A stretch of DNA of 64,000 nt from assembly GCF_036099295.1 (NCBI RefSeq), contig NZ_CP107976.1, forward strand, positions 558,001-622,000, given 5' to 3'. Made by a program: the position numbers and the translations under genes. The notes under the pieces are model-generated. The model made no database searches, was not told the DNA's origin, and saw only the letters and a list, made by a program, of their open reading frames with translations. This stretch comes from Streptomyces sp. NBC_00358. GTDB taxonomy: Bacteria > Actinomycetota > Actinomycetes > Streptomycetales > Streptomycetaceae. This document shows, piece by piece, positions 52,476 to 60,216 of the stretch (its first letter is position 1; every line of letters starts with the position of its first letter).

Positions 52476-52867
52476 ATGGATGGACGGGCGCGACTGCTGA
52501 CACGGGGCTGCACGACCGGGTGGGGCGACTGGATCCACGGAGAGCTGTGGCTGCTCCCGTCCTTTCTGGTCCGCCGGCGGCTCGGGTTCACCGCCACCGT
52601 CGCGAACAGCAAGGGCCCGACGGTGACCATGCCGCTGCCGGAGGCGGACGTCACCGCTGCTGCCACCGCGCAGATCCGGGCGGAGCACCGGACCAACGCC
52701 ACGTGATCCCGCTGGCCGGCATAGCCTCCGCCCGTCTCCGCCGCGGCATCACCGCCGACCGCCTCGCCCTGCACATGCAGGACGGAAGCCAGCACAAACT
52801 CCTCTGGCTTCCCGCAGATCCCGCCTACGCCGTCCTCGCGCGCGAACTCGCTCCCTGGCTCCGCTGA
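52476..52867 (+). pseudogene. PH-like domain protein split by a frameshift
   Basis: The first frame (52476-52706) gives MDGRARLLTRGCTTGWGDWI through ADVTAAATAQIRAEHRTNAT and stops. The next frame, starting at GTG 52703, gives VIPLAGIASARLRRGITADR to AYAVLARELAPWLR (52867). Together they make one plausible 130-residue protein, with the break inside HRTN-VIPL, so a one-base deletion near 52698 is likely. Alternatively two coupled genes exist, because GTG 52703 overlaps the TGA by GTGA. The composition suggests a PH-like (YcxB/bacterial PH) fold. Unknown function. Confidence 0.55.
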
Positions 52868-53044
52868 CTCAGACTCACCAAGACGGTCCTTCGCGGTCCG
52901 TCGCCCGCAGGGGACGCCGGTGGCGACGAACCGCGGTACGGGTGGCGTGGCCGCTCCCGCCGCTGCCGACCGCAATCCGCTCGCGCGCTCAACCGCCTTA
53001 CGGCGAGAATGCCATGGCCATTGATCATTCTGAGGAGCTTTGCC

Positions 53045-53971
53045 ATGAGCAGCAGTCCGCAGCACGCCCACGCCGGCCTGGACGGGCTGGTGATGGGGGA
53101 CGCCTTCGGCGACGGTTGGTTCACGCGGTCCGACGAATGTGCCGAGGAACTGTGGGCCGCGCGGAACCTGCGTCCTGCGCCATGGCTGTGGACGGACGAC
53201 TCCGCCATGTCGTTCGTGCTGTTCGCCCATCTCGTGGCCCATGGGGAGATCCGTCCGGACGACCTGGCACGGGAGTTCGCCGCCGAGTACGACCGCGACC
53301 CCGGGCGCAAGTACGGCCCGTCCATGCACGGCGTGCTGCGTCGTATCGGCGAGGGCGAGAGCTGGCAGGCCGTCACCACGGGGCAGTTCGGCGGACAGGG
53401 TTCCTACGGCAACGGCGCCGCGATGCGGGTCGCCCCGCTGGGCGCGTGGTTCCGGGACGACCTCACGGCAGTCGTCGAGCAGGCCCGGTTGTCGGCCCTG
53501 ACCACCCACGCGCACACGGAGGCTGTCGCGGGGGCCGTGGCCGTAGCGGTCGCCGCCGCGCTGGCGGCCTCCAGCGCGGGTCAGGACGCCCCACCGCGCG
53601 CGGAGTTCCTGCGCGAGGTCGCGTCGCACGTGCCCGAGAGTGACGTTCGCTCCGGGCTGCGGGTGGCCGCGAACTTCCCCGAGCGCACTTCGGTGCGTCA
53701 CGCGGCGTCCGTGCTGGGCTCGGGGACGCTGATCTCGGCTCCGGACACAGTGCCGTTCGCCCTGTGGTCTGCCGCAGGGCACCTCGACGACCTGCCCGAG
53801 GCGCTCTGGCAGACCGTGGCCGGGTGGGGCGACCGCGATACGACCTGCGCCATCGCGGGAGGCGTCGTCGCGAGTCGCACGGGCACGGACGGCATCCCGG
53901 CCGCCTGGCGGCAGGCCCGCGAGGACATCCCGGCCTGGAGCCGCTGGGATTCTCGCGCGACTGTCCGCTAG
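53045..53971 (+). CDS. ADP-ribosylglycohydrolase family protein
   Basis: 308 residues from ATG 53045 behind GAGGAG. The family's metal-binding signatures are GLDGLVMGDAFGDGWF (N-terminus), WLWTDDSAMSFVLF (TDD motif), GSYGNGAAMRVAPLG and the C-terminal VAGWGDRDTTCAIAGGVVAS (GDxDT). These enzymes remove ADP-ribose from proteins or nucleic acids, for example after DraT-like modification or toxin attack. No ADP-ribosyltransferase gene is visible nearby, so the target is open. Confidence 0.92.
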   Translation: MSSSPQHAHAGLDGLVMGDAFGDGWFTRSDECAEELWAARNLRPAPWLWTDDSAMSFVLFAHLVAHGEIRPDDLAREFAAEYDRDPGRKYGPSMHGVLRRIGEGESWQAVTTGQFGGQGSYGNGAAMRVAPLGAWFRDDLTAVVEQARLSALTTHAHTEAVAGAVAVAVAAALAASSAGQDAPPRAEFLREVASHVPESDVRSGLRVAANFPERTSVRHAASVLGSGTLISAPDTVPFALWSAAGHLDDLPEALWQTVAGWGDRDTTCAIAGGVVASRTGTDGIPAAWRQAREDIPAWSRWDSRATVR

Positions 53972-54155
53972 GAGCTCCGGGCGTGCCGGCACGGGGGTGG
54001 TGGTGACCCAAGGCGGTCGGTGACGTCGTCGCCGGCCGCCTTGTCGGAGGGCCCGCTGGGAACCCTGACGAAATGACTCGACCGCGCCCCAAATCACTGG
54101 CCGGCTGAGCGGACGTACGTCAAGATCGCTTCATCTTCGTGGAGGCGACCTGGCG

Positions 54156-54581
54156 ATGGCTGAACGGTTGGATCTGGCTCTGTTGTGTGATGACGAGGGC
54201 AACTGTGTTCGCATCACGGTGCTCGGGCCTCTGCGGGGTGTGGCTGGAGGGCTTGCCGCGGAGATCGTCGTCGACACGCCGTTCGTGAGCGGCCGGGTGG
54301 ATCTCGCGTTGTGGCGGTCGCGTCTGGTCTCGTGGGGCGAGGCTCTGGATCGTCTTGAGGCCGGCGAGGACATCGCCTGGTTGCAGGTACAGCGTGGCCC
54401 CTCCGTCTTCATCCACCTGGACGGGCAGCGTGACTGCCCCGAGGTTGTGGTCGAGGACGTTCTCGTCTCGATGGCGGCCGTGCGAGTGCCGATCGACCTG
54501 CCGGCCGACTGGATCGAAACTCATCGGCACCTGCTCGCCTCCGTACTCAGCGCTTGGGACGATCACCTGTCACCGGAGTGA
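54156..54581 (+). CDS. DUF5959 family protein
   Basis: 141 residues from ATG 54156, with GGAGG about 12 bases upstream. ALLCDDEGNCVRITVLGPL at the start, AAEIVVDTPFVSGRVDLALW in the middle and LVSWGEALDRLEAGEDIAWL further on are the conserved blocks of the Streptomyces DUF5959 family, all-beta proteins of unknown function. No signal peptide or membrane helix. Confidence 0.7.
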   Translation: MAERLDLALLCDDEGNCVRITVLGPLRGVAGGLAAEIVVDTPFVSGRVDLALWRSRLVSWGEALDRLEAGEDIAWLQVQRGPSVFIHLDGQRDCPEVVVEDVLVSMAAVRVPIDLPADWIETHRHLLASVLSAWDDHLSPE

Positions 54582-54946
54582 GAGCGGTTTCCGCCGGCAG
54601 ATGACCGAGCACGACCTCGGGGCGGCGTCGGGGTCGGCCGCGCTTGCCTACGGTGACGGTCTTCCCGGGCCGGAGGAGCTCAACATGTACGTGCGGGCCA
54701 CGAGGGCGGGGGACACCGTCGTCAGCGGGGCCCGCTTCTTCGCACCGGACTGGGAGGACCGGGGCTGACGCCGCGGTCCTGTTCCTCGTCCGGCGGAACC
54801 CCCGGACGAACGGCCTGGAGCCGGTCGCAGCCACGGCCCGGGGTGCTGACCGATCTGGCTCCACCGGGCGGGCGCCGGGCGCGGTGCGGGTCCTGTTCGC
54901 GCCGCACCGGCCCGTTCCCGGGGGAGCGGCCGAGGACGGCGGGCGG
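54582..54946. other. Intergenic region with a possible gene fragment
   Basis: 365 bases. A plus-strand stretch 54601-54768 (55 codons from ATG) reads PGPEELNMYVRATRAGDTVV-SGARFFAPDWEDRG and could be a fragment of a lost gene, but it has no ribosome site and I do not recognise it. The remainder shows nothing. Confidence 0.35.
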
Positions 54947-56155
54947 TCACGTGGGCGGGGCCGCCTTCGCGTTCCAGTCGATGTGGTGGTCGTACTGCCA
55001 GGCCATCTTCTCCGGGTTGATCAGCTTCATGGCCGTCGGCATCATGAGGTCGCGCAGTACGCGGCCGAGCGGGCCGGCGGTCTTGTTGCTGTTCGTGCGG
55101 GCGCCGAGCTTGATGATGCGTTCGACGCGGGGACGGCGCAGTCGTTCGTACGCCGCGAAGGCCTGCTGGTAGGGCAGGTCCCTGAGGCAGCGCGCGAGTT
55201 CGACGGCGCTTTCGGCGGCGATGGAGGCGCCCTGACCGGAGCTGGACGAGGCGGCGTGGGCCGCGTCGCCGATCAGGGTCATGCGGCCGCGGGTCCAGGT
55301 CGCGACCCCGCGCATGTTCTCCATCGGTCCGGTGATGAGGAGTTGTCCGGCATCGGTACGGCTGATCATCTCAAGGGCCGGGGTGCGGTCGTCGGCGAAG
55401 ACGGTCCGCAGGGTGCGCATCCAGGCGTCAGCGCCGATCGCCTGGGCCTCGGCGACCGTCATCGGGGCCCGGTGGGGCAGGTTCGCGAACCACACCGCCG
55501 AGGAGTCGTCGAAGACCTGGTAGCCGAAGAACGCGCGCTTGCCGAAGCACATGTACATGATGCCGTCGGTGGAGGGCATCCCCGATCGGTGCATCCGTGC
55601 TCCGAAGCAGACCAGGCCGCCGTAGTTCGGCTGGGGTGCGGCCGGGTCGATCAGGGAGCGGACGGTGGAGCGGATGCCGTCGGCGCCGATGAGGATGTCG
55701 GCGCTCGCGTGCGTGCCGTCCGCGAAGCGCGCGGTGACGCCGGAGCCCGTGTCGGTCGCGCCGGTCAGCCGCTTGCCGTGGTGGACGGGGACCGAGCGGC
55801 GCTCCGCCTCGTCGTAGATCGCGCGGTAGAGCTCGGCACGCCAGACGAACTGCAGGGAGGGGAGGCGGGAGGGCGGGGCGAACCGTGCGAGATCTCTGCC
55901 CGTCCAGCTCCGCAGGCCCATCGCGGCGACCGGAGTTCCGATGGCGCGGACGATGTCGCCCGCGCCGATCGCGTCGAGGGCGTCCTGGCCGTTCGGGGCG
56001 ATGGTCATGCCGCCTCCTACCCCGTCGGCCGTGGAGTCGTACGCCTCGTGGACGGAGGCCTCGATGCCTGCTTCGCGGAGGGCCATCGCGGCGATCGGGC
56101 CCGCGATACCGCCGCCGATGACCAGTGCGGTGCGGGCGTGGTCAGTGCCGGTCAT
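54947..56155 (-). CDS. FAD-dependent monooxygenase
   Basis: 402 residues from ATG 56155. The Rossmann motif ALVIGGGIAGPIAAMALREA is at the N-terminus; the DG motif lies in DILIGADGIRSTVRSLIDP; the second FAD-contact motif is GRMTLIGDAAHAASSSSGQG with ASIAAESAVELARCL. This is the pattern of class A flavin monooxygenases such as those acting on aromatic compounds. It overlaps the upstream 156-residue gene by 14 bases and is probably controlled by the divergent PadR regulator. Confidence 0.92.
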   Translation of the reverse strand: MTGTDHARTALVIGGGIAGPIAAMALREAGIEASVHEAYDSTADGVGGGMTIAPNGQDALDAIGAGDIVRAIGTPVAAMGLRSWTGRDLARFAPPSRLPSLQFVWRAELYRAIYDEAERRSVPVHHGKRLTGATDTGSGVTARFADGTHASADILIGADGIRSTVRSLIDPAAPQPNYGGLVCFGARMHRSGMPSTDGIMYMCFGKRAFFGYQVFDDSSAVWFANLPHRAPMTVAEAQAIGADAWMRTLRTVFADDRTPALEMISRTDAGQLLITGPMENMRGVATWTRGRMTLIGDAAHAASSSSGQGASIAAESAVELARCLRDLPYQQAFAAYERLRRPRVERIIKLGARTNSNKTAGPLGRVLRDLMMPTAMKLINPEKMAWQYDHHIDWNAKAAPPT

Positions 56156-56612
56156 GACTCGTGCCCCTCGCCGGCTGGTCGATCGTCGGTACGCCGCCGG
56201 CCCTGTGGGCGTGGCGCACATCCTGGACGTACGCACGGGAGAACATCGCCGACAGGATCGCGATGCCGCCGCGGTGGACCCGGATCTCGCTGTTCGTCGC
56301 CGATCCGGACAGGTGGATACGGCGGCCGGCCGGCTTGGCGTCGTCGGACGAGGGCCGGGAGTCCTTGATCTTGCCGCGGGCCGTCCACCGGAGGTTCCAG
56401 TGGTCGACGGTGGTGTCGTCGTCGACGAGCAGTTTGACCATGGCCCGCTCCATGTCGAGGTGGATCTCGACATCGTCGGGAAGGCCGGGTGAACGGAGAT
56501 CGAGGACAGCGGCGCCGTGGCGGGCCTTGACCTCGAAGCGGCCGGCCTCGGTCCAGTTGCCCAGGTGCTTGACGAGGCCGTGGTCCGAGTGGACGCGCTC
56601 GGTGAGTGACAT
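56142..56612 (-). CDS. Hypothetical protein in PadR-linked operon
   Basis: 156 residues from ATG 56612 behind AAAGGAA. It starts MSLTERVHSDHGLVKHLGNW and has beta-rich stretches such as GRFEVKARHGAAVLDLRSPG and VEIHLDMERAMVKLLVDDDT, then a longer C-terminal region with GSATNSEIRVHRGGIAILSA. It is probably a small soluble protein of the DUF1707-less 'SHOCT-free' cell-wall type, but I cannot name a family. It is translationally linked to the FAD monooxygenase and divergent from PadR. Confidence 0.7.
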   Translation of the reverse strand: MSLTERVHSDHGLVKHLGNWTEAGRFEVKARHGAAVLDLRSPGLPDDVEIHLDMERAMVKLLVDDDTTVDHWNLRWTARGKIKDSRPSSDDAKPAGRRIHLSGSATNSEIRVHRGGIAILSAMFSRAYVQDVRHAHRAGGVPTIDQPARGTSHDRH

Positions 56613-56667
56613 CTCGATGGTTCCTTTCGGAGTGGTGTCAGGGCGACCATTCGATAGTTGCACTGAA

Positions 56668-56688
56668 ACTAGTCTCTCGTCAACTAGT
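56668..56688. promoter_or_regulatory. Repeated AACTAGT sites in the PadR divergent promoter
   Basis: ACTAGT occurs at 56668-56673 and again at 56683-56688, each preceded by A, 15 bases apart. TATGAT at about 56700-56705 lies 7 bases before ATG 56713, as in a leaderless promoter, with TCGTCA about 17 bases further upstream. The two sites would let PadR block both divergent promoters. Confidence 0.5.
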
Positions 56689-56712
56689 ACTTCTGGGGCT
56701 ATGATCGAGTGC

Positions 56713-57327
56713 ATGACCCCATCCGCTCCCCGCAGCTCCCCCCTCGCCCTGACCGTCCTGGCCCTGCTGCACTACAAGCCGCTGCACCCGTACGGCATCC
56801 AGCGGCTGGTCAAGGACTGGGGCAAGGAGCAGGTCGTCAACGTCAGACAGCGCGCGAGCCTGTACCGGACGATCGAGCGGCTCAACGGCGACGGACTGAT
56901 CGCGGTCCGCGAGACCGGGCGCGATCAGCAGTACCCCGAGCGGACGGTGTACGAAGTCACCGACGCCGGGCGCGAGACCACCCGCGCCTGGCTGGAGGAG
57001 ATGCTCTCCACGCCCAAGCAGGAGTTCCCGGAGTTCCCGGCCGCCCTGTCGAACCTGCTGCTGCTCACTTCGCAGGACATGGGAGACGTACTCGAACGGC
57101 GGGCCGACGCCCTCGCGGAGAAGCTCGACGGGCTGGAATCGGCCATGGCCGCGGAGGCGGAACAGGGGCTGCCGCGCATCACCCGCCTGGAGACCGAGTA
57201 CCTGCGGGCCGTGACGGCGGCGGAGCTGGAATGGGTGCGCACGGTGGTCGACGACCTACGGGCCGGCAGGCTCTCATGGTCGAAGGAGCAGTTGGACGCC
57301 CTCGCGTCGGCGTCGGCGGAGCAGTGA
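56713..57327 (+). CDS. PadR family transcriptional regulator
   Basis: 204 residues from ATG 56713; ATG 56701 is less likely because it overlaps the -10-like TATGAT. The PadR winged helix has LTVLALLHYKPLHPYGIQRL, RASLYRTIERLNGDGLIAVR and the wing TVYEVTDAGRETTRAWLEEM. The C-terminal Vir-like helical dimerisation domain follows (about 95-190). It probably represses the divergent operon of the 156-residue protein and the FAD monooxygenase. Confidence 0.92.
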   Translation: MTPSAPRSSPLALTVLALLHYKPLHPYGIQRLVKDWGKEQVVNVRQRASLYRTIERLNGDGLIAVRETGRDQQYPERTVYEVTDAGRETTRAWLEEMLSTPKQEFPEFPAALSNLLLLTSQDMGDVLERRADALAEKLDGLESAMAAEAEQGLPRITRLETEYLRAVTAAELEWVRTVVDDLRAGRLSWSKEQLDALASASAEQ

Positions 57328-57412
57328 CCCCGCCCGCGGTCCCCCTCGACGACGTACCGCGGCTTGTCACGACCGCCGATGTCCGGCGCTCCCCCACTGT
57401 TACCGTCACGCC

Positions 57413-57811
57413 ATGTCCAAGATCGAGATAGACGTCCTGACCGCCGAGTTCTTCGGTGCCTTCGACAACCGCGGCGGCAAGGCCGCCGACGTGGCCCGGA
57501 TCCGCCGGCTGGTCCTTCCCGGTGGCGTGATCGTCAAGACCGGCCCGGAGTTCACGGTCTACACCGTGGACGAGTTCATCGAGCCGCGACGGCTGCTGCT
57601 GGGCAACGGTCGGCTGGTCGAGTTCTCCGAGTGGGAGACCTCTGAACGGACAGAGATCGCGGGCGATATCGCGTCGCGGTTCGGCGAGTACCGGAAGTCC
57701 GGGATCTTGGACGGTGAGCCGTTCGAGGGAGGCGGGACCAAGACCATCCAGTTCGTCCGCACCTCGGACGGCTGGCGGATCGCGGCGTTCTCCTGGTACG
57801 ACCAGCCCTGA
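57413..57811 (+). CDS. NTF2-like/DUF4440-type protein
   Basis: 132 residues from ATG 57413. IDVLTAEFFGAFDNRGGKAA at the start, ARIRRLVLPGGVIVKTGPEF and the C-terminal IQFVRTSDGWRIAAFSWYDQ match the cone-shaped NTF2/SnoaL-like fold of DUF4440-type proteins. No ribosome site is evident, so it may be leaderless. Substrate unknown. Confidence 0.8.
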   Translation: MSKIEIDVLTAEFFGAFDNRGGKAADVARIRRLVLPGGVIVKTGPEFTVYTVDEFIEPRRLLLGNGRLVEFSEWETSERTEIAGDIASRFGEYRKSGILDGEPFEGGGTKTIQFVRTSDGWRIAAFSWYDQP

Positions 57812-58117
57812 CCGTGCGGACGCTCCGGCCGCGGCCGGCCCGCAGCGTGATCGCACCCTTGCCTCGGCGGTGAACTCCGGCCAGCAGTAGGCCACTTCAC
57901 GGTCCAGGTCGAGGATTCCGTCCTGGACGAGGGTGGATGGCACAACCGCGCGTGCCGTCTCCCGCGTTCCCGCGTTCCCGCATTTCCGCGTTCCCACCCA
58001 GCGACTCTGCTGGAGCAAGCGCCAAGCCCCCGGGGCCGGTTGGCCCGGGGAATGTCGGAACCTGCGGCCATGAGCCACTGCGCGTTCGGTGGCTCGACCG
58101 CCTGTTAGCGTGCGCGG
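57812..58117. other. Intergenic region with serine hydrolase fragment
   Basis: 306 bases holding the short minus-strand fragment described at 57839-57945. A run of CCCGCGTTCCCGC-type repeats follows near 57958-57995 (CGTTCCCGCGTTCCCGCATT). No intact gene. Confidence 0.5.
57839..57945 (-). pseudogene. Fragment of a beta-lactamase-family serine hydrolase
   Basis: The minus strand encodes STLVQDGILDLDREVAYCWP-EFTAE, then after a one-base shift GKGAITLR. This is the segment after the SxxK motif in class C beta-lactamase-like serine hydrolases (VxxLVexGxLDLDxPVxxYWPEFxxxGKxxxTVR). Only about 36 codons remain on either side of the shift, so it is a remnant. Confidence 0.65.
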
Positions 58118-58657
58118 ATGGAAGATCTGGGGTCCGTGGCGTGGCCGCCCGAGCCGATCAGGACCGAGAGGCTCGTGCTCCGCGAGGCCGAGGCGCGGGA
58201 CCGTGCGGGGTTCATCGACCTGCTGGCATCGCCGGAGGTGCACACCTACCTCGGCGGACCCCGGCCGCGTCACGCGCTTGAGCGCGAGTTGTCCGGGGTG
58301 CCCGAGCGGTGGCCCGGGAGCTTCGTCGTTGATCTCGACGGGTCGATGATCGGCCAGATCCTGCTCAGGAGAACCACGGGGCACAGTCGCCCGGCTGCCG
58401 CGGGGAAGGCCGATCTCGGCTACCTGTTCCTGCCGCGCGCGTGGGGGTTCGGCTACGCCGCCGAGGCGTGCGCTGCGGCACTCGGCTGGCTCGCCGGTGC
58501 GCTTCCCGGCGAGTCGGTGATGCTCACCACCCAGACCGCCAACGTCGGCTCGATGCGTCTCGCGGCGAAGCTGGGGTTCACCGAGGTGGAGCGGTTCGAG
58601 GCCTGGGGCGCCGAGCAGTGGCTCGGCATGCGGTCCCCGGTCACGCCGTCCGGTTGA
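58118..58657 (+). CDS. GNAT family acetyltransferase (RimJ/RimL-like)
   Basis: 179 residues from ATG 58118. PIRTERLVLREAEARDRAGF and PEVHTYLGGPRPRHALEREL are the Acetyltransf_3 N-terminal blocks; ADLGYLFLPRAWGFGYAAEA is motif A with the acetyl-CoA-binding WGFGYA, and TANVGSMRLAAKLGFTEVER is motif B. The RimJ/RimL group modifies ribosomal-protein N-termini, but most paralogues act on small molecules. Monocistronic. Confidence 0.87.
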   Translation: MEDLGSVAWPPEPIRTERLVLREAEARDRAGFIDLLASPEVHTYLGGPRPRHALERELSGVPERWPGSFVVDLDGSMIGQILLRRTTGHSRPAAAGKADLGYLFLPRAWGFGYAAEACAAALGWLAGALPGESVMLTTQTANVGSMRLAAKLGFTEVERFEAWGAEQWLGMRSPVTPSG

Positions 58658-58743
58658 GTCCGCGACGGAACCACCGGAAGTCGTCCATCCATCCATCGGT
58701 TCATGAAGCCGCGATTGTCAGACCCTCTCGGTACGGTCGGCGC

Positions 58744-59151
58744 ATGAGAGCTACGGCAACTTTCACCGTCAAGGCGTTCGTCCCGACCGAGCTGAAGCCC
58801 GAGCCGGCCGTGCCCACCGGGCTGCCGGTAGGTGTCGCGACCATGGAGAAGGACTTCGCGGGAGAGGCCGCGGGGCACTCGGCGACCCTTTTCACCGCCG
58901 CGTTCGACCAGTCGACCGGCGTCGGCACCTATGTGGCGATGGAGTCGTTCGAAGGTTCACTGCACGGGCGGGAGGGCGCCTTCAACTTCGTGCACTCGGC
59001 GACCACGTCCGGCAGCGACCGCACCGCGGAGTTCTTCACCATCGTGCCGTCGAGCGGCACCCGCGAGCTGACCGGGATCTCCGGTGCCGGAGGGATGGCC
59101 GTCGACGCCGACGGCACGCACCGCATCTGGTTCGACTACCAACTCGACTGA
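58744..59151 (+). CDS. DUF3224 domain protein
   Basis: 135 residues. The conserved features are VATMEKDFAGEAAGHSATLF, GTYVAMESFEGSLHGREGAF, NFVHSATTSGSDRT and the terminal ELTGISGAGGMAVDADGTHR, matching DUF3224, a small beta-barrel family of unknown function common in actinobacteria. It may bind a hydrophobic ligand. The ribosome site is weak. It may be transcribed with the upstream GNAT gene. Confidence 0.85.
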   Translation: MRATATFTVKAFVPTELKPEPAVPTGLPVGVATMEKDFAGEAAGHSATLFTAAFDQSTGVGTYVAMESFEGSLHGREGAFNFVHSATTSGSDRTAEFFTIVPSSGTRELTGISGAGGMAVDADGTHRIWFDYQLD

Positions 59152-59175
59152 ACGAGGACCACCAGGACGTGAACA

Positions 59176-59232
59176 CGGCCTTCGTCCGATCCTGTGCTTC
59201 CGCCAGGAGGCACTTGACCAGGACGAAGGCCG
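59176..59232. terminator. Possible hairpin between convergent genes
   Basis: CGGCCTTCGTCC (59176-59187) and GGACGAAGGCCG (59221-59232) pair perfectly over 12 bp with a 33-base loop. It lies 25 bases after the DUF3224 stop and 124 bases before the convergent hydrolase stop. The long loop makes a terminator less certain. Confidence 0.4.
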
Positions 59233-59355
59233 CGGGGAAACGCGTCTGTTGCGGCGCGTGGCCCGACGGGACGGGTTCGCGGTGACGTCACGCTTCCGGG
59301 ACGCCCACCTCGACCACCCGACCACCCGCCATGCGCCGGAACACGTCGTGGTCGG

Positions 59356-60123
59356 TCACACGAACCGGGCCACCACGTCGGTGAGTTCGGCCGGCTTCTC
59401 CACGGGCAGTTCGTGGCCGGCGTCCACGATCCGGACCACGGCATCCGGGTACGCCTTCGCCATCCTCAGCATCTGCCAGACGGGCAGTTGGATGTCGTGG
59501 AAGCCGTGGACCAGGAGGGTGGGGGTGCGGATCTCCCCCAGCCGGTCGAGGACGTCGAACGACCGCATGGCGCCGTAGCACGTCATGACCACTTCCTGGG
59601 GCGTGCCCGCCGAGGCCCGGACGTACTCGCGGATCTTCTCGCGCGGGTAGCCGGGGGCGAAGGCCCGCTGGATGTTGGCGGCCACGAACAGCTTGAACGG
59701 CACCAGGGTCGAGACCGCCATCAGCAGTCCCCTCCCCCGGCTGTAGGTCATCCTGCTGATCGAGTTCACCAGCACCAGCCGCTCGACCCGCTCGGGGTGG
59801 TCGAGCGTCAGGGTCTGCGCGATCATCCCTCCCATCGAGTGGCCGATGAGTACGAACCGGTCGATCTCCAGGTGGTCGAGGACGGCGAGAACGTCACCGG
59901 CCAGCTCCCCCACCGTCCGCCGCCCCGATCCGCCACTGTCCCCGTGTCCGCGCAGGTCCAGCCGGACGACCCGGCGCTTCTGGGCGAAGTGGTCCATCTG
60001 GTGGTCCCAGCGGTGCCGGTTGGCGGTCCAGCCGTGGATGAACACCAGGGGCACGCCGTCACCGTCGCGGGGGCCCTCGTCGTCGTACGTCAGCGCGGCG
60101 CCGTCGACTTCGAGCTGCGGCAT
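59356..60123 (-). CDS. Alpha/beta hydrolase
   Basis: 255 residues. LVFIHGWTANRHRWDHQMDH carries the oxyanion HGW motif, the nucleophile Ser is in FVLIGHSMGGMIAQTLTLDH, the acid is likely Asp in LLVHGFHDIQLPV, and the His is in VRIVDAGHELPVEKP. It follows the second hydrolase gene on the same strand after 93 bases and may belong to the reductase cluster. Substrate unknown; likely an ester or lactone. Confidence 0.88.
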   Translation of the reverse strand: MPQLEVDGAALTYDDEGPRDGDGVPLVFIHGWTANRHRWDHQMDHFAQKRRVVRLDLRGHGDSGGSGRRTVGELAGDVLAVLDHLEIDRFVLIGHSMGGMIAQTLTLDHPERVERLVLVNSISRMTYSRGRGLLMAVSTLVPFKLFVAANIQRAFAPGYPREKIREYVRASAGTPQEVVMTCYGAMRSFDVLDRLGEIRTPTLLVHGFHDIQLPVWQMLRMAKAYPDAVVRIVDAGHELPVEKPAELTDVVARFV

Positions 60124-60216
60124 GGGGCCTCCTGGAGTGCGGTCTGATTACTGGCCGGTGCGGTTACCGGTCGGCCTGGTTACTGGTCGGTACGTTATCC
60201 GGGCGCGGGGCCGTCG

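Noticed and set aside
57179..58696. A 505-codon minus-strand open frame
   Set aside because: It is antisense to PadR, NTF2-like and GNAT genes with clear domains; only a short hydrolase fragment within it is meaningful.
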